This document shows positions 42,776 through 51,515 of a DNA stretch of 55,460 nt, piece after piece. Source of the stretch: Candidatus Methylacidiphilales bacterium. Its GTDB lineage: Bacteria; Verrucomicrobiota; Verrucomicrobiia; Methylacidiphilales; CAZTYG01. A model generated the notes under the pieces. It had not been told where the DNA came from. It made no database searches and saw only the letters and a program-made list of their open reading frames with translations. The DNA lies in contig JANRJG010000023.1 of NCBI GenBank assembly GCA_033875315.1, positions 1-55,460 of the forward strand, given 5' to 3'. A program made the position numbers and the translations under genes. Position 1 is the first letter of the stretch. Each line of letters starts with the position of its first letter.

Positions 42776-45415
42776 TCAGTTTCCGGATGGCACCCAGTCG
42801 AACTGCTTGTCCGGTTCAAGCACCACTTCAGCGGTGACCCGGCCGGACCGGACCTTGAAACGACCGCCACGAGGGCAAAGAAGTCGGGCCTTGGTCAACT
42901 GGCCGTCCTTCCACTCGAGATCCACGGTGACCCCGCCCCTCGCCCGGAGACCGGCAACCGACCCGGTCGGCCAGCCCTTCGGCAGCGCCGGCAGGAAATC
43001 AATCACGCCGGCATGTGACTGCAGCAGCATTTCCGAGATTCCGGCGGTGATGCCGAAGTTCCCATCGATTTGCATCGGCGGATGGTAGCCAAAGAGGTTG
43101 GGACAGGTGCTGCGCATGAAGCCGGCGATTTGGCGGCGGGCACTGTCACCATCCCGCAGACGGGCGTAGAGGTTGGTGCGCCAGGCGAAGGCCCATTCGT
43201 TGACGTTGCCACTGTCGCTGCGGCCGATGAGCGAGATTCGGGCCGCTTCCGCCAGTACGGGGGTCTGCTCCGGGCTGATTTGGCGTCCGGGATAAACAGC
43301 GAACAGATGGGACGTGTGCCGGTGGGTGTTGAGCGGGGTGTCCTCGGTGGACACGAGGCCGCCCAAACCGAGGGCGCGGGTCAGCAGGCTCCAATTCAGC
43401 CACGATTGCATGCCGGGGATTTTGTCGGCGCGGTTCTGGAGTTCGAGCAGGGAGGGGGTGGCGATTGGGACGAAAGCCGGTTCCGTGATCAGCGCGGGGC
43501 CGGTGACGAGGGCGTTGAGTCCATCGGTCAAGCTGGCGAAGTCCCGGGGATTGGCCGTCAGCCGTCCGGTGCGGTCTTTGCCGAGTCGCTCCCAAACGAG
43601 TCCTTGGGCGGAAGCGGGATTTTTCCGGGCATCCTCGATGAAGCGCGTGACCAGGGGTTCGGCGGACTTTTCCCAGCGGGCATCGACGGAGAAGACGGGC
43701 CTGGCTTTTTCCGTGCTCCATTCCAAAAGCTGGCCCCACGTGCCGACCGCCGGGGGCAGCAGGCGGCCCCGGGCGTCGGCGAGGCGCTGGCGGAGGTCCT
43801 CCTCTCCGCCAAGGATGGCGAGGGCGTCGAGGCAATTGGTGAAGTGGTTCCAGATTTTCTGCTGGCTGTAGGAAACGCCATCCTCGGTGGGGCCCTGTTC
43901 GGGGGACCACCCATCGGGCACCACGAGGGTGCCGTCGGGGAGGGCCTTGAGGCGTGCCAGCCAGAACTCGGCGAGGTCGCGCATCACGGGCCAACCAACG
44001 CGGCGCAGCCACTCCTTGTCCTGATTGAACGCGTAATGCTCCCAGAAGTGGTGGGCATACCAGACATTGGCGGTTTTGTCCCATTTCCAGCCGCCGCCGC
44101 CGAAGATGTTGTGGGAAGTGCGGACAGCCCATCCGGCGTTAGGTGTGTTGGGGGCGACCGGCTTGAAATCAGGGGAGAGGGCCGTGGCCTTGCGCCACGG
44201 TTCGATCTGGCTGAGAACGAGGTCGAGGAGCGGCGTGTGGATTTCCGGGAGATGGGTGGCTTCCGCCGGCCAGTAGTTCATCTGCACGTTGATGTTCGTG
44301 TGGTAATCGCTGTACCATGGGGCAACCCGCACATCATTCCACATTCCCTGGAGATTGGCCGGCAACGACCCGGGGCGGGAACAACTGATCAGCAGATAAC
44401 GGCCATAGTTGAACAGGAGCGCCTCCATCTCCGGATCGGCCTGTGCCGGTTGTCGGCGGCGTTTGTCCGTCGGAATCGTATTCTGGGCCCCATTGGCGCT
44501 ACCCAGATCCAGCCGCACCCGGTTGAAAAAGGCCTGATGATCCCGGGCCTGGGCCGCCCGCACCTTATCCCATCCTTCTCCGACGGCGGCCTTCAGTGTG
44601 TTCCTCACCGAGAGGGCGGGATCGTTTCCGCTCCGGTAGCCTTTGCTCACATCCATGGCGTAGTCCGTCGCCGCCGTGATATAGACCACGAGGCTGTCGC
44701 AGTTCCGGAAAGAAAGCCCTTGGTCCCCCGACTCCACAGTCCCGCCCTCGGGCGCGATTTCCAGTCCGGTCGCGAACCGCAGTCCGTTGGGCAGTTGCCC
44801 GGTCGCCATGATCCGCCGGTCTTGGATCGAGGATTCCACCGGGGTGGCGGACTGCCAGGTGAGGTTTCCCGTGAGTTTTCCCGGTTGGTCGGCGGTCAAT
44901 CGCCACGCCAAGACATGAGCCGGGGCGCTCGCGATCAATTCCCGGGTGTAGCGCACCCCGTTCGCCCGGTAACTCACCCTCGCCATCGCTTCCTTCAGGT
45001 CCAGATCCCTGCGGTATTCGCCGGCTCCCTCATGTCCGGGCTGTGTCAGCCACAGATTCCCCAGGGGCTGATAAGCACCCATGGTCTCATAAACCCCGCT
45101 CGGATTCTCATCGCCGGTCCACAAACTGATTTCGTTGACCATCAGGCGTTCCAGCGCGGTGCCGCCGAAAACCATGGCTCCGACCCGGCCATTGCCGACC
45201 GGCAAAGCCTCGGTCATGTAGGGAGATCCGCCCGCCCAATTCTTCGGGTTGGGTTGCTCAAAAATAGGCCAGGTGCGTTTGCCATCGCTCCCCCCATCCG
45301 GGGTTCCGGTCGGTGCCGGCTGGTCATACCAGAGGATGGTGGAGCCGGTGGTTGCTGCGGCGAGCCAAGGGGCAAGTAAAAAGGGCAAGGCAACAACCAG
45401 ACGCAGGGTGGGCAT
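42776..45415 (-). CDS. GH95 family glycosidase (alpha-L-fucosidase type), exported
   Basis: The 879-residue protein has a signal peptide (LVVALPFLLAPWLAAA) and the GH95 layout: N-terminal beta domain (LPVGNGRVGAMVFGGT, ISLWTGDENPSG), then the catalytic alpha-barrel with WNDVRVAPWYSDYHTNINVQ and MNYWPAE, SPEQGPTEDG, THRHTSHLFAVYPGR and MQIDGNFGITAG, containing the Asn pair, Glu and Asp used in AfcA-type inverting enzymes. It is most likely a 1,2-alpha-L-fucosidase or alpha-L-galactosidase. Start ATG at 45415. It is convergent with the DUF5703 glycosidase. Confidence 0.93.
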   Translation of the reverse strand: MPTLRLVVALPFLLAPWLAAATTGSTILWYDQPAPTGTPDGGSDGKRTWPIFEQPNPKNWAGGSPYMTEALPVGNGRVGAMVFGGTALERLMVNEISLWTGDENPSGVYETMGAYQPLGNLWLTQPGHEGAGEYRRDLDLKEAMARVSYRANGVRYTRELIASAPAHVLAWRLTADQPGKLTGNLTWQSATPVESSIQDRRIMATGQLPNGLRFATGLEIAPEGGTVESGDQGLSFRNCDSLVVYITAATDYAMDVSKGYRSGNDPALSVRNTLKAAVGEGWDKVRAAQARDHQAFFNRVRLDLGSANGAQNTIPTDKRRRQPAQADPEMEALLFNYGRYLLISCSRPGSLPANLQGMWNDVRVAPWYSDYHTNINVQMNYWPAEATHLPEIHTPLLDLVLSQIEPWRKATALSPDFKPVAPNTPNAGWAVRTSHNIFGGGGWKWDKTANVWYAHHFWEHYAFNQDKEWLRRVGWPVMRDLAEFWLARLKALPDGTLVVPDGWSPEQGPTEDGVSYSQQKIWNHFTNCLDALAILGGEEDLRQRLADARGRLLPPAVGTWGQLLEWSTEKARPVFSVDARWEKSAEPLVTRFIEDARKNPASAQGLVWERLGKDRTGRLTANPRDFASLTDGLNALVTGPALITEPAFVPIATPSLLELQNRADKIPGMQSWLNWSLLTRALGLGGLVSTEDTPLNTHRHTSHLFAVYPGRQISPEQTPVLAEAARISLIGRSDSGNVNEWAFAWRTNLYARLRDGDSARRQIAGFMRSTCPNLFGYHPPMQIDGNFGITAGISEMLLQSHAGVIDFLPALPKGWPTGSVAGLRARGGVTVDLEWKDGQLTKARLLCPRGGRFKVRSGRVTAEVVLEPDKQFDWVPSGN

Positions 45416-45690
45416 GCCGACGTATCATGACAAAACACGCGCCGCCCGCAAGTAGCGTAAGTTCATGCCCCGGGGTCCCGGGTCCGAGGACCCGACGGGA
45501 CCATCGTATCAGTCGGCGCGCCTGAAGCACCACTATGTCAACTACATACCTATCATTTCTGTAGCGTTAAGTCCAAATCCGTCGGCACCTGGGTCCACTG
45601 CGATTTGACGCTGATCGAACGCTTGAAGATGGTGGCGGTTGCGTGGGAAACGGGCGTCCCCAGCCCGTAGTTCACCCAAGGCATCAACCC

Positions 45691-46818
45691 TCAGCGAATC
45701 AGGCCCCACCTTTGGGTGAAGGGCCAATAGACGATGAAACCGGTGCCAACCAGGTTCTCCCGCGGCACATGGCCCCATCGACGGCTGTCCGAGCTGTTGT
45801 AGCTGTTGTCGCCCATGGCCCAATACTGGTCCGGTCCCAGGTGCACGGTCTGTCCCTTTTCCGCCATGTGCGGTTCCATCAAACCATAGCCCCGGTAGCC
45901 GTCCTTCAGGCTGTAGATCCGGTCGAAGACGGGATTGGCGCGCATAATCTCGCCGTTGCGGATCAGATGCGGTGGGTCGACCTGGAGACGGTCACCGGGG
46001 GCGCCGACACACCGCTTGATGTAGAACTGGTCGAAATCCATCCCGGAAGCGCGGTTGCCTTGGCTGATGTAATCGATGTCGTGCGTGGTGAAGACGAAGA
46101 CCTCCCCGGCCCTGGCTTTGCGGAAATGGTAGATGAACTTGTTGACGAAAACATGGTCGCCGGTGGCTACGCTGAAACGGGCGATCACCTCGCCCGGTTC
46201 AAAGGTCAGGCGGCCCTCTTGGCGCCGGGTGAGCAGTTCGGGGGCGCCTTTGAGTACTTGATCATAGGTGGCCCATACCAGATGACTACCCCGGTCCGTG
46301 ACAAAGCGGGTCACGGTGATGAAGGGGATGCCGAACAGCTTTTCTTCATTCAAGCCCTGCAGCGTCTCCCGCTCGCTCGCGACCACCGTGTGCCAGGTCC
46401 GCCCGCGGATGAAAAAGTCGGCCACCTGAACCAAGGGATTGGGCGCCGGAGCCGCCTCGGGCTGGGTGTAAATGCCCCACAGCGTCGGCTTCATCGAATC
46501 AGTCGGGATCTTGAACGGCTGGAGGAAATACGTCCGCAAGGCCAGGGCCAGGACCACCGCCACGAACACCACCTCGACATTCTCGGCCCAGCCGTCCCAG
46601 CCGGGACGCGAGGGGAAGATGCCTTCGATTTCTCGGGAGATTTTGCCCAGGCGGGTCTGCTCCGCCTGCGAGGGCCGCGAAACTCCCGCCAGATCCTTGA
46701 GTTCTTTCAGCAGGGCCTCCGCCTGCTCCAACTTGTTGGGCTTCAACAGGTCGCGCTTGTAGGCCACCTTTTTACTGAGAAAGTGTAAAAGCTCTTTGGC
46801 TTGTTTCTTGAAACTCAT
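45691..46818 (-). CDS. lepB: Signal peptidase I
   Basis: The 375-residue protein has an N-terminal charged cytoplasmic segment of about 80 residues, a membrane helix (VVFVAVVLALALRTYFLQPF), the catalytic Ser in IPTDSMKPTLWG and the Lys in YIKRCVGAPGD, and MGDNSYNSSDSRRWG-HVP. It cleaves signal peptides of exported proteins. The insertions between the boxes make it longer than E. coli LepB (324). ATG at 46818; the upstream frame overlaps the lepA end. It follows lepA by 38 bases. Confidence 0.95.
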   Translation of the reverse strand: MSFKKQAKELLHFLSKKVAYKRDLLKPNKLEQAEALLKELKDLAGVSRPSQAEQTRLGKISREIEGIFPSRPGWDGWAENVEVVFVAVVLALALRTYFLQPFKIPTDSMKPTLWGIYTQPEAAPAPNPLVQVADFFIRGRTWHTVVASERETLQGLNEEKLFGIPFITVTRFVTDRGSHLVWATYDQVLKGAPELLTRRQEGRLTFEPGEVIARFSVATGDHVFVNKFIYHFRKARAGEVFVFTTHDIDYISQGNRASGMDFDQFYIKRCVGAPGDRLQVDPPHLIRNGEIMRANPVFDRIYSLKDGYRGYGLMEPHMAEKGQTVHLGPDQYWAMGDNSYNSSDSRRWGHVPRENLVGTGFIVYWPFTQRWGLIR

Positions 46819-46856
46819 AATAACGGGTCCAATCAGCTCGGGGTGAAGCGCTTCGA

Positions 46857-48653
46857 TCAGGACGACTTGAGCACATTCAGGAAGGCTTCCTGCGGGATGT
46901 TGACCTTGCCGAACTGCTTCATCTTCTTCTTCCCTTCCTTCTGTTTCTCCAAAAGCTTGCGCTTGCGGGTGATGTCGCCGCCATAGCACTTGGCGATGAC
47001 GTTCTTGCCCACCACTTTGACGTCCTCACGGGCGACGATCTTCCCGCCGATCGCCGCTTGCAGGGCCACCTTGAAGAGCTGGGCTGGGATCACTTCCTTC
47101 AACTTGGCCGTGAGGACCCGACCGCGGTAGGCCGCCTTGTCCCGGTGGACGATGGTGGAAAAGGCGTCCATGGGCTCGCCGTTGACCAGGATGTCCAATT
47201 TGACCAGATCGTCGGCCTTATAGGGCGAAAACTCGTAGTCCATCGAGCCGTAACCCCGGGTGATGGTTTTGATCTTGTCGTTGAAATCCACCAGGATCTC
47301 GTTCAGCGGGATCGGGATGGTCAGCATGACCCGGCGCGAATCCAGGGTTTCGGTGTGTTCGACATCCCCCCGCTTTTCCCGCACCAATTGGAGGATGTCG
47401 CCGATGCACTCGGTCGGGCAAAGCAGGAAGACCTTGACCATGGGCTCGCGGATTTCCTCGATGACCGAGGGATCGGGGAGCTGCGAGGGGTTGTCCACTT
47501 CGATCATCTCGCCGTTGGTCTTCAACACGTGGTAGACCACGCTCGGGTAGGTCGAGATGATGTCCATGTCGTACTCCCGGCGCAGGCGTTCCATGACGAT
47601 TTCCATGTGCAGGAGGCCGAGGAATCCGCAGCGGAAGCCGAAGCCAAGGGCGACCGAGCTTTCGCTGGTGTAAATGAGGGCCGAATCGTTGAGCTGGAGC
47701 TTGGCCAGGGCGTATTTGAGTTTTTCGAAGTCGGCGGTATTGATCGGATAGACCCCGGAATAGACCATGGGGTGGACTTCCTTGAATCCGGGCAGGGGTT
47801 TTTCCACCGGGTGGGCCGAACCGGTGATGGTGTCGCCGATCTTCAATTCGGCCGTGGTCTTGATGTTGGCCACCACATAGCCGGAATCGCCCGCGCGCAG
47901 GACGTCGGTCACGACGGGCTTGGGATTGAAGAGACCCACTTCCTTGACGTCATACCGCTGGTTGGTGTGCATCAGCGTGATGTTGGTCCCGGCACGGAGT
48001 TCGCCCGAGAAGACCCGGATGTAGGCGATGACCCCGCGGTAGCCATCAAAGACCGAATCGACCACCAGTACGCGCAGGCGGTCGTCTTCCATGGCCGGGG
48101 GCGGAGGGACGCGCTGGATGATGGCCTCCAGGATGTCCTCGATGCCGATCCCCTGCTTGGCGCTGGCCAGGATGGCCTCGTCCGCCGGGATGGCCAGGAT
48201 GTCCTCGATCTGCTTCTTGACCGTGGGGATGTCGGAATTCGGCAGGTCGATTTTGTTGATGACCGGGATGATGGTCAGCTTCTGCTGGTTGGCCAGGTGG
48301 AGGTTGGCCACGGTTTGGGCCTCGACACCCTGGGCGGCATCGACGATCAACACCGCCCCCTCGCAGGCGGCCAGGCTGCGCGAGACCTCGTAGGAAAAGT
48401 CGACGTGGCCGGGGGTATCTATGAGATTGAGGCGGTAGGTGTTTCCGTCCTTCGACTTGTAGGACATGGTCACCGGGTGGGCCTTGATGGTGATGCCCCG
48501 CTCCCGTTCCAGGTCCATCGAATCCAGATGCTGGTCCTGGATCTCCCGGGTGGAGATGGTGTTGGTGTGCAGCAGGAGTCGGTCGGACAGCGAGGTCTTG
48601 CCGTGGTCGATGTGGGCGATGATGCAAAAATTACGGGTCAGGGGGGGATTCAT
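46857..48653 (-). CDS. lepA: Elongation factor 4 (LepA)
   Basis: The 598-residue GTPase has IAHIDHGKTSLSDRLL (G1), DTPGHVDF (G3), NKIDLPN (G4), the LepA signature CGFLGLLHMEIVMERL, and the C-terminal LepA-specific domain with RKRKLLEKQKEGKKKMKQ. LepA back-translocates ribosomes and aids assembly. ATG at 48653 (MNPPLTRNFC) is the family start. It lies 50 bases after rpe and upstream of lepB, a common order. Confidence 0.97.
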   Translation of the reverse strand: MNPPLTRNFCIIAHIDHGKTSLSDRLLLHTNTISTREIQDQHLDSMDLERERGITIKAHPVTMSYKSKDGNTYRLNLIDTPGHVDFSYEVSRSLAACEGAVLIVDAAQGVEAQTVANLHLANQQKLTIIPVINKIDLPNSDIPTVKKQIEDILAIPADEAILASAKQGIGIEDILEAIIQRVPPPPAMEDDRLRVLVVDSVFDGYRGVIAYIRVFSGELRAGTNITLMHTNQRYDVKEVGLFNPKPVVTDVLRAGDSGYVVANIKTTAELKIGDTITGSAHPVEKPLPGFKEVHPMVYSGVYPINTADFEKLKYALAKLQLNDSALIYTSESSVALGFGFRCGFLGLLHMEIVMERLRREYDMDIISTYPSVVYHVLKTNGEMIEVDNPSQLPDPSVIEEIREPMVKVFLLCPTECIGDILQLVREKRGDVEHTETLDSRRVMLTIPIPLNEILVDFNDKIKTITRGYGSMDYEFSPYKADDLVKLDILVNGEPMDAFSTIVHRDKAAYRGRVLTAKLKEVIPAQLFKVALQAAIGGKIVAREDVKVVGKNVIAKCYGGDITRKRKLLEKQKEGKKKMKQFGKVNIPQEAFLNVLKSS

Positions 48654-48703
48654 GTCGGGAGATTCGGGAAGTTGAACAAATGGAGAAAAGATCGAAGTGG
48701 ATT

Positions 48704-49387
48704 TCAACCGGCCGAGCCGGCCTCGGTGGCCCGGAAGCGGAACTCACGGATGGCCGCGCCCATGTCCTCGTGCTTGAAGAGCGCGGTGCCCGCCACCAAA
48801 ACATTGGCGCCAGCCGTGACGGAGGGACCCGCCGTGATGAGGTTGACCCCGCCGTCGACCTCGATGTCGACATTGAGGTTGCGGTCCAGAATGTATTTGC
48901 GCGCCGAGCGCACTTTTTCCAGAACCTCGATGATGAACGTCTGTCCACCGAAACCCGGGTTGACCGTCATGCAAAGCAACAGATCGATGTAGGGCAGCAG
49001 GGGGTACGTGTGTTCCACCAAAGTCAGGGGATTGATGGCCAGTCCCGCCTTGCAGCCCATGTCGCGGATCATTTTCAGGGTCTTGGTCACGTTGTGGTCG
49101 GATTCCAGGTGCACGGTCAACACATCCGCCCCGGCCTCGATGAAGGCGCGGGCGTAACGGTCCGGCTGCGAGATCATGAGGTGCACATCCAACGGCACTT
49201 CCGGACTGTAGCGCCGGAGCATGGGGAGCATGTCCACGCCGAACGATATGTTCGGCACGAAATGCCCGTCCATGATGTCGACATGCAGCCAATCCGCCCC
49301 GCCCTCGACGGCACGGCGTGCTTCCGGGCCCATCGCACCGAGGTCGGCGGCGAGCATCGAAGGGGCGACGATCAAGGGGCGTTGCAT
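48704..49387 (-). CDS. rpe: Ribulose-phosphate 3-epimerase
   Basis: The 227-residue TIM-barrel protein has IVAPSMLAADLGAM, GADWLHVDIMDGHFVPNISFG, PLDVHLMISQPDRY, MTVNPGFGGQTFI and VDIEVDGGVN, the canonical Rpe metal and phosphate residues. It interconverts ribulose-5-phosphate and xylulose-5-phosphate in the pentose phosphate pathway. It lies 6 bases after the gloA-like gene and may share its transcript. Confidence 0.97.
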   Translation of the reverse strand: MQRPLIVAPSMLAADLGAMGPEARRAVEGGADWLHVDIMDGHFVPNISFGVDMLPMLRRYSPEVPLDVHLMISQPDRYARAFIEAGADVLTVHLESDHNVTKTLKMIRDMGCKAGLAINPLTLVEHTYPLLPYIDLLLCMTVNPGFGGQTFIIEVLEKVRSARKYILDRNLNVDIEVDGGVNLITAGPSVTAGANVLVAGTALFKHEDMGAAIREFRFRATEAGSAG

Positions 49388-49393
49388 GGGGAT

Positions 49394-49777
49394 TCAGGAC
49401 TTGCGACGTTCGATCAATTCGATTTCGTAACCCTCGGGCGCATCGATGAAGGCAATGGTGCTGCCGGAGCTTGTCCGGGTCGGACCATCGGAGAGCGGGT
49501 AGCCCTTGGCGGTGGCGTGCCGGGCGAAGGCTTCCAAGTCCTCGACCTCGAAGGCCAGATGCGTCAGGTCGGCCTGGACCTGCACCGGTCCGCTGGAGGG
49601 AAAACTACAGATTTCGATTTCTTCCTCGCTCCCGGGGGCCTTGAAGAAGGCCAGTTCCGAGCCCCGGGGCGATTTGTGGCGTCGAAGTTCCTGCAAACCA
49701 AGCACATCCTTGTAGAATGAGGCGGTTTTTTCCAGGTCGTTGACGCGATAGCGCGTGTGCAGAAGCCGGGTGATCAT
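49394..49777 (-). CDS. gloA: Lactoylglutathione lyase-like (VOC family)
   Basis: The 127-residue VOC protein begins MITRLLHTRYRVNDLEKTASFYKDVLG and has LTHLAFEVEDLEAF and GYEIELIERR, supplying metal ligands His7, a mid Glu, His near residue 73 and Glu near 121 as in glyoxalase I. It likely isomerises the hemithioacetal of methylglyoxal and glutathione. It follows gpsA by 61 bases and precedes rpe by 6. The single-VOC glyoxalase assignment is good but other VOC activities exist. Confidence 0.85.
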   Translation of the reverse strand: MITRLLHTRYRVNDLEKTASFYKDVLGLQELRRHKSPRGSELAFFKAPGSEEEIEICSFPSSGPVQVQADLTHLAFEVEDLEAFARHATAKGYPLSDGPTRTSSGSTIAFIDAPEGYEIELIERRKS

Positions 49778-49838
49778 CGTGGAAAACTACCGCAACGCCC
49801 GGTTCTGAAAAGCGGGATTTTTGGTCCCCTGCCCGCGG

Positions 49839-50729
49839 TCATTCTTCGTCGACCGAACGGGTCAGCAGGGAACGCATGCCCTCGGCCACACGTTTGCCCC
49901 CGTACAAGACCTGATAGATCTCGGTCGCGATCGGGGCCTTGATCCGGTGTTCGGTCACAATTTCATAAAGGGCCTTGGAAGTGGGCACCCCTTCCGCCGT
50001 GCCGCCCAAGTGGTCGAGAATCTCGCCCAATTCGCGGCCGCGTCCCAGGGCGACTCCCACCTGGTGATTGCGGCTTTGTCCGCTGTAGGCGGTGAGGATC
50101 AGGTCACCCATGCCCCCGAGGCCGAACACCGTCTCCATCCGGCCCCCGGAAACCCCGACCACCCGCACCATTTCGGCCAGGCTCCGGGTCATGAGACCGG
50201 CCAGGCCGTTTTCGCCAATGCCCAAACCCTCACACATCCCTCCCGCCAATGCGTAGACATTCTTCAGGGCCCCGCCGAGCTCCACCCCGACCAGATCGTT
50301 GCTGCGGTAGAGGCGGAAGGTGGTCTGGTGGGCCATTTCCTGCACCCGCGCGGCCAGTGCCGGGTCGAGCGAGGCCACCACCGCCGCGGTCGGAGCCCCG
50401 GTTTGGACTTCCGAAGCAAAACTCGGTCCCGAAACCGAGGCCAAAGGCGAGCCCGGCCAGACTTGCTCCACGATCTGGCTCACGCGCAGCCGGGTGGCAA
50501 TTTCCAGTCCTTTGATCAGGCTGATGACCGGCACACCGGGATGCTGCAGGGAACCCAAGCGCGCGCGCAGGCTCTGGCAAGGCAACGCCAGAACCACCAG
50601 ATCGCCCGGACCAGCCGGAGGCCAACTGGTGTGTTCCCGCTCGAGAAAGCCCACCTCATGCCCGTTACGCTCCAGCAGTTTCCCGAAGGCACTTCCCCAG
50701 GCCCCTTTGCCGATGATCGTGACCCTCAT
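49839..50729 (-). CDS. gpsA: Glycerol-3-phosphate dehydrogenase [NAD(P)+]
   Basis: The 296-residue protein has a Rossmann start (VTIIGKGAWGSAFGKLLERNGHEV), SVSGPSFASEVQTGAPTAAV, the catalytic Lys in ELGGALKNVYALAGGM, and GLGGMGDLILTAYSGQSRNHQVG. It makes sn-glycerol-3-phosphate for phospholipids. Its ATG overlaps the plsY stop by 4 bases, and the two enzymes act in sequence. Confidence 0.97.
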   Translation of the reverse strand: MRVTIIGKGAWGSAFGKLLERNGHEVGFLEREHTSWPPAGPGDLVVLALPCQSLRARLGSLQHPGVPVISLIKGLEIATRLRVSQIVEQVWPGSPLASVSGPSFASEVQTGAPTAAVVASLDPALAARVQEMAHQTTFRLYRSNDLVGVELGGALKNVYALAGGMCEGLGIGENGLAGLMTRSLAEMVRVVGVSGGRMETVFGLGGMGDLILTAYSGQSRNHQVGVALGRGRELGEILDHLGGTAEGVPTSKALYEIVTEHRIKAPIATEIYQVLYGGKRVAEGMRSLLTRSVDEE

Positions 50730-51376
50730 GGTGCCGGCTCCGCCGTTTCTTTCTTCTGCCCGAAGCGCAATTCCGTCCCGTTTCGCAGGCGCTGGATATT
50801 CGACCGGTGCCGCCAAACCGCCATCACTCCCAAAATCAGGGCCATGGCACAGAACCAACCCTTGTGCGGATAAAAGAGAAAGGCCGAGATGGGCAGGGTC
50901 ACCGAGGCCGCGATCGAGGCCACTGAAACGTACCGCGTCAGACCGAAAAAAATCCAGAACATGATGAAACAGGCCAGACAACTCCACGGAAGCAAGGCCA
51001 GCAACACGCCCGCCGAAGTCGCCATCCCCTTCCCGCCTTTGAAACCCAGATAGGGACAAAAATTGTGTCCCAGCACCGCACCCATCGCCACGATGATCAA
51101 CACAACCTGCGCCTCCAGCGGGTAAAGGTCGGGATGGTTCCCGGCCCAATGCTGTACCAGCACCAGCGGCACGAAGGCCTTGAGCACATCCAGGAGAAAC
51201 ACCGGAATGCCCCAGGCCTTGCCCAGCACCCGGATGGCGTTGGTCGCGCCGATGTTGCCACTTCCGGCCACCCGCAAATCAATCCCCCGCATCCTCCCCG
51301 CCAGATAGCCGAATGGAATGCCTCCCACCAGGAACGAAGCGATCCCCGTTCCCAACAACGTCAGCCAAGCGTTCAT
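50726..51376 (-). CDS. plsY: Glycerol-3-phosphate acyltransferase PlsY
   Basis: The 216-residue membrane protein has five hydrophobic segments and the PlsY motifs SFLVGGIPFGYLAGR, DLRVAGSGNIGATNAIRVLG, and GHNFCPYLGFKGGKGMATSAGV. It transfers acyl groups from acyl-phosphate to glycerol-3-phosphate. ATG at 51376; the upstream frame has no homology. It overlaps gpsA by 4 bases (translational coupling). Confidence 0.97.
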   Translation of the reverse strand: MNAWLTLLGTGIASFLVGGIPFGYLAGRMRGIDLRVAGSGNIGATNAIRVLGKAWGIPVFLLDVLKAFVPLVLVQHWAGNHPDLYPLEAQVVLIIVAMGAVLGHNFCPYLGFKGGKGMATSAGVLLALLPWSCLACFIMFWIFFGLTRYVSVASIAASVTLPISAFLFYPHKGWFCAMALILGVMAVWRHRSNIQRLRNGTELRFGQKKETAEPAP

Positions 51377-51515
51377 GACGACCCGGTTTAAGGAGCCCCC
51401 CCGGCCCGGGCAAGCACTTTCGTTCCACAGATCGGTCTTTCCTGTTCTTTCTCGCTCCTTGCCTCCCACAAAAATGTACTTTGCACCTTCCCGGCCCTCT
51501 TTATCCTTCCCCTCC

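Noticed and set aside
43070-45379. Plus-strand frame of 769 codons opposite GH95
   Set aside because: Antisense to a well-defined GH95 enzyme.
47058-48992. Plus-strand frame of 644 codons opposite lepA
   Set aside because: Antisense to LepA; no domain.
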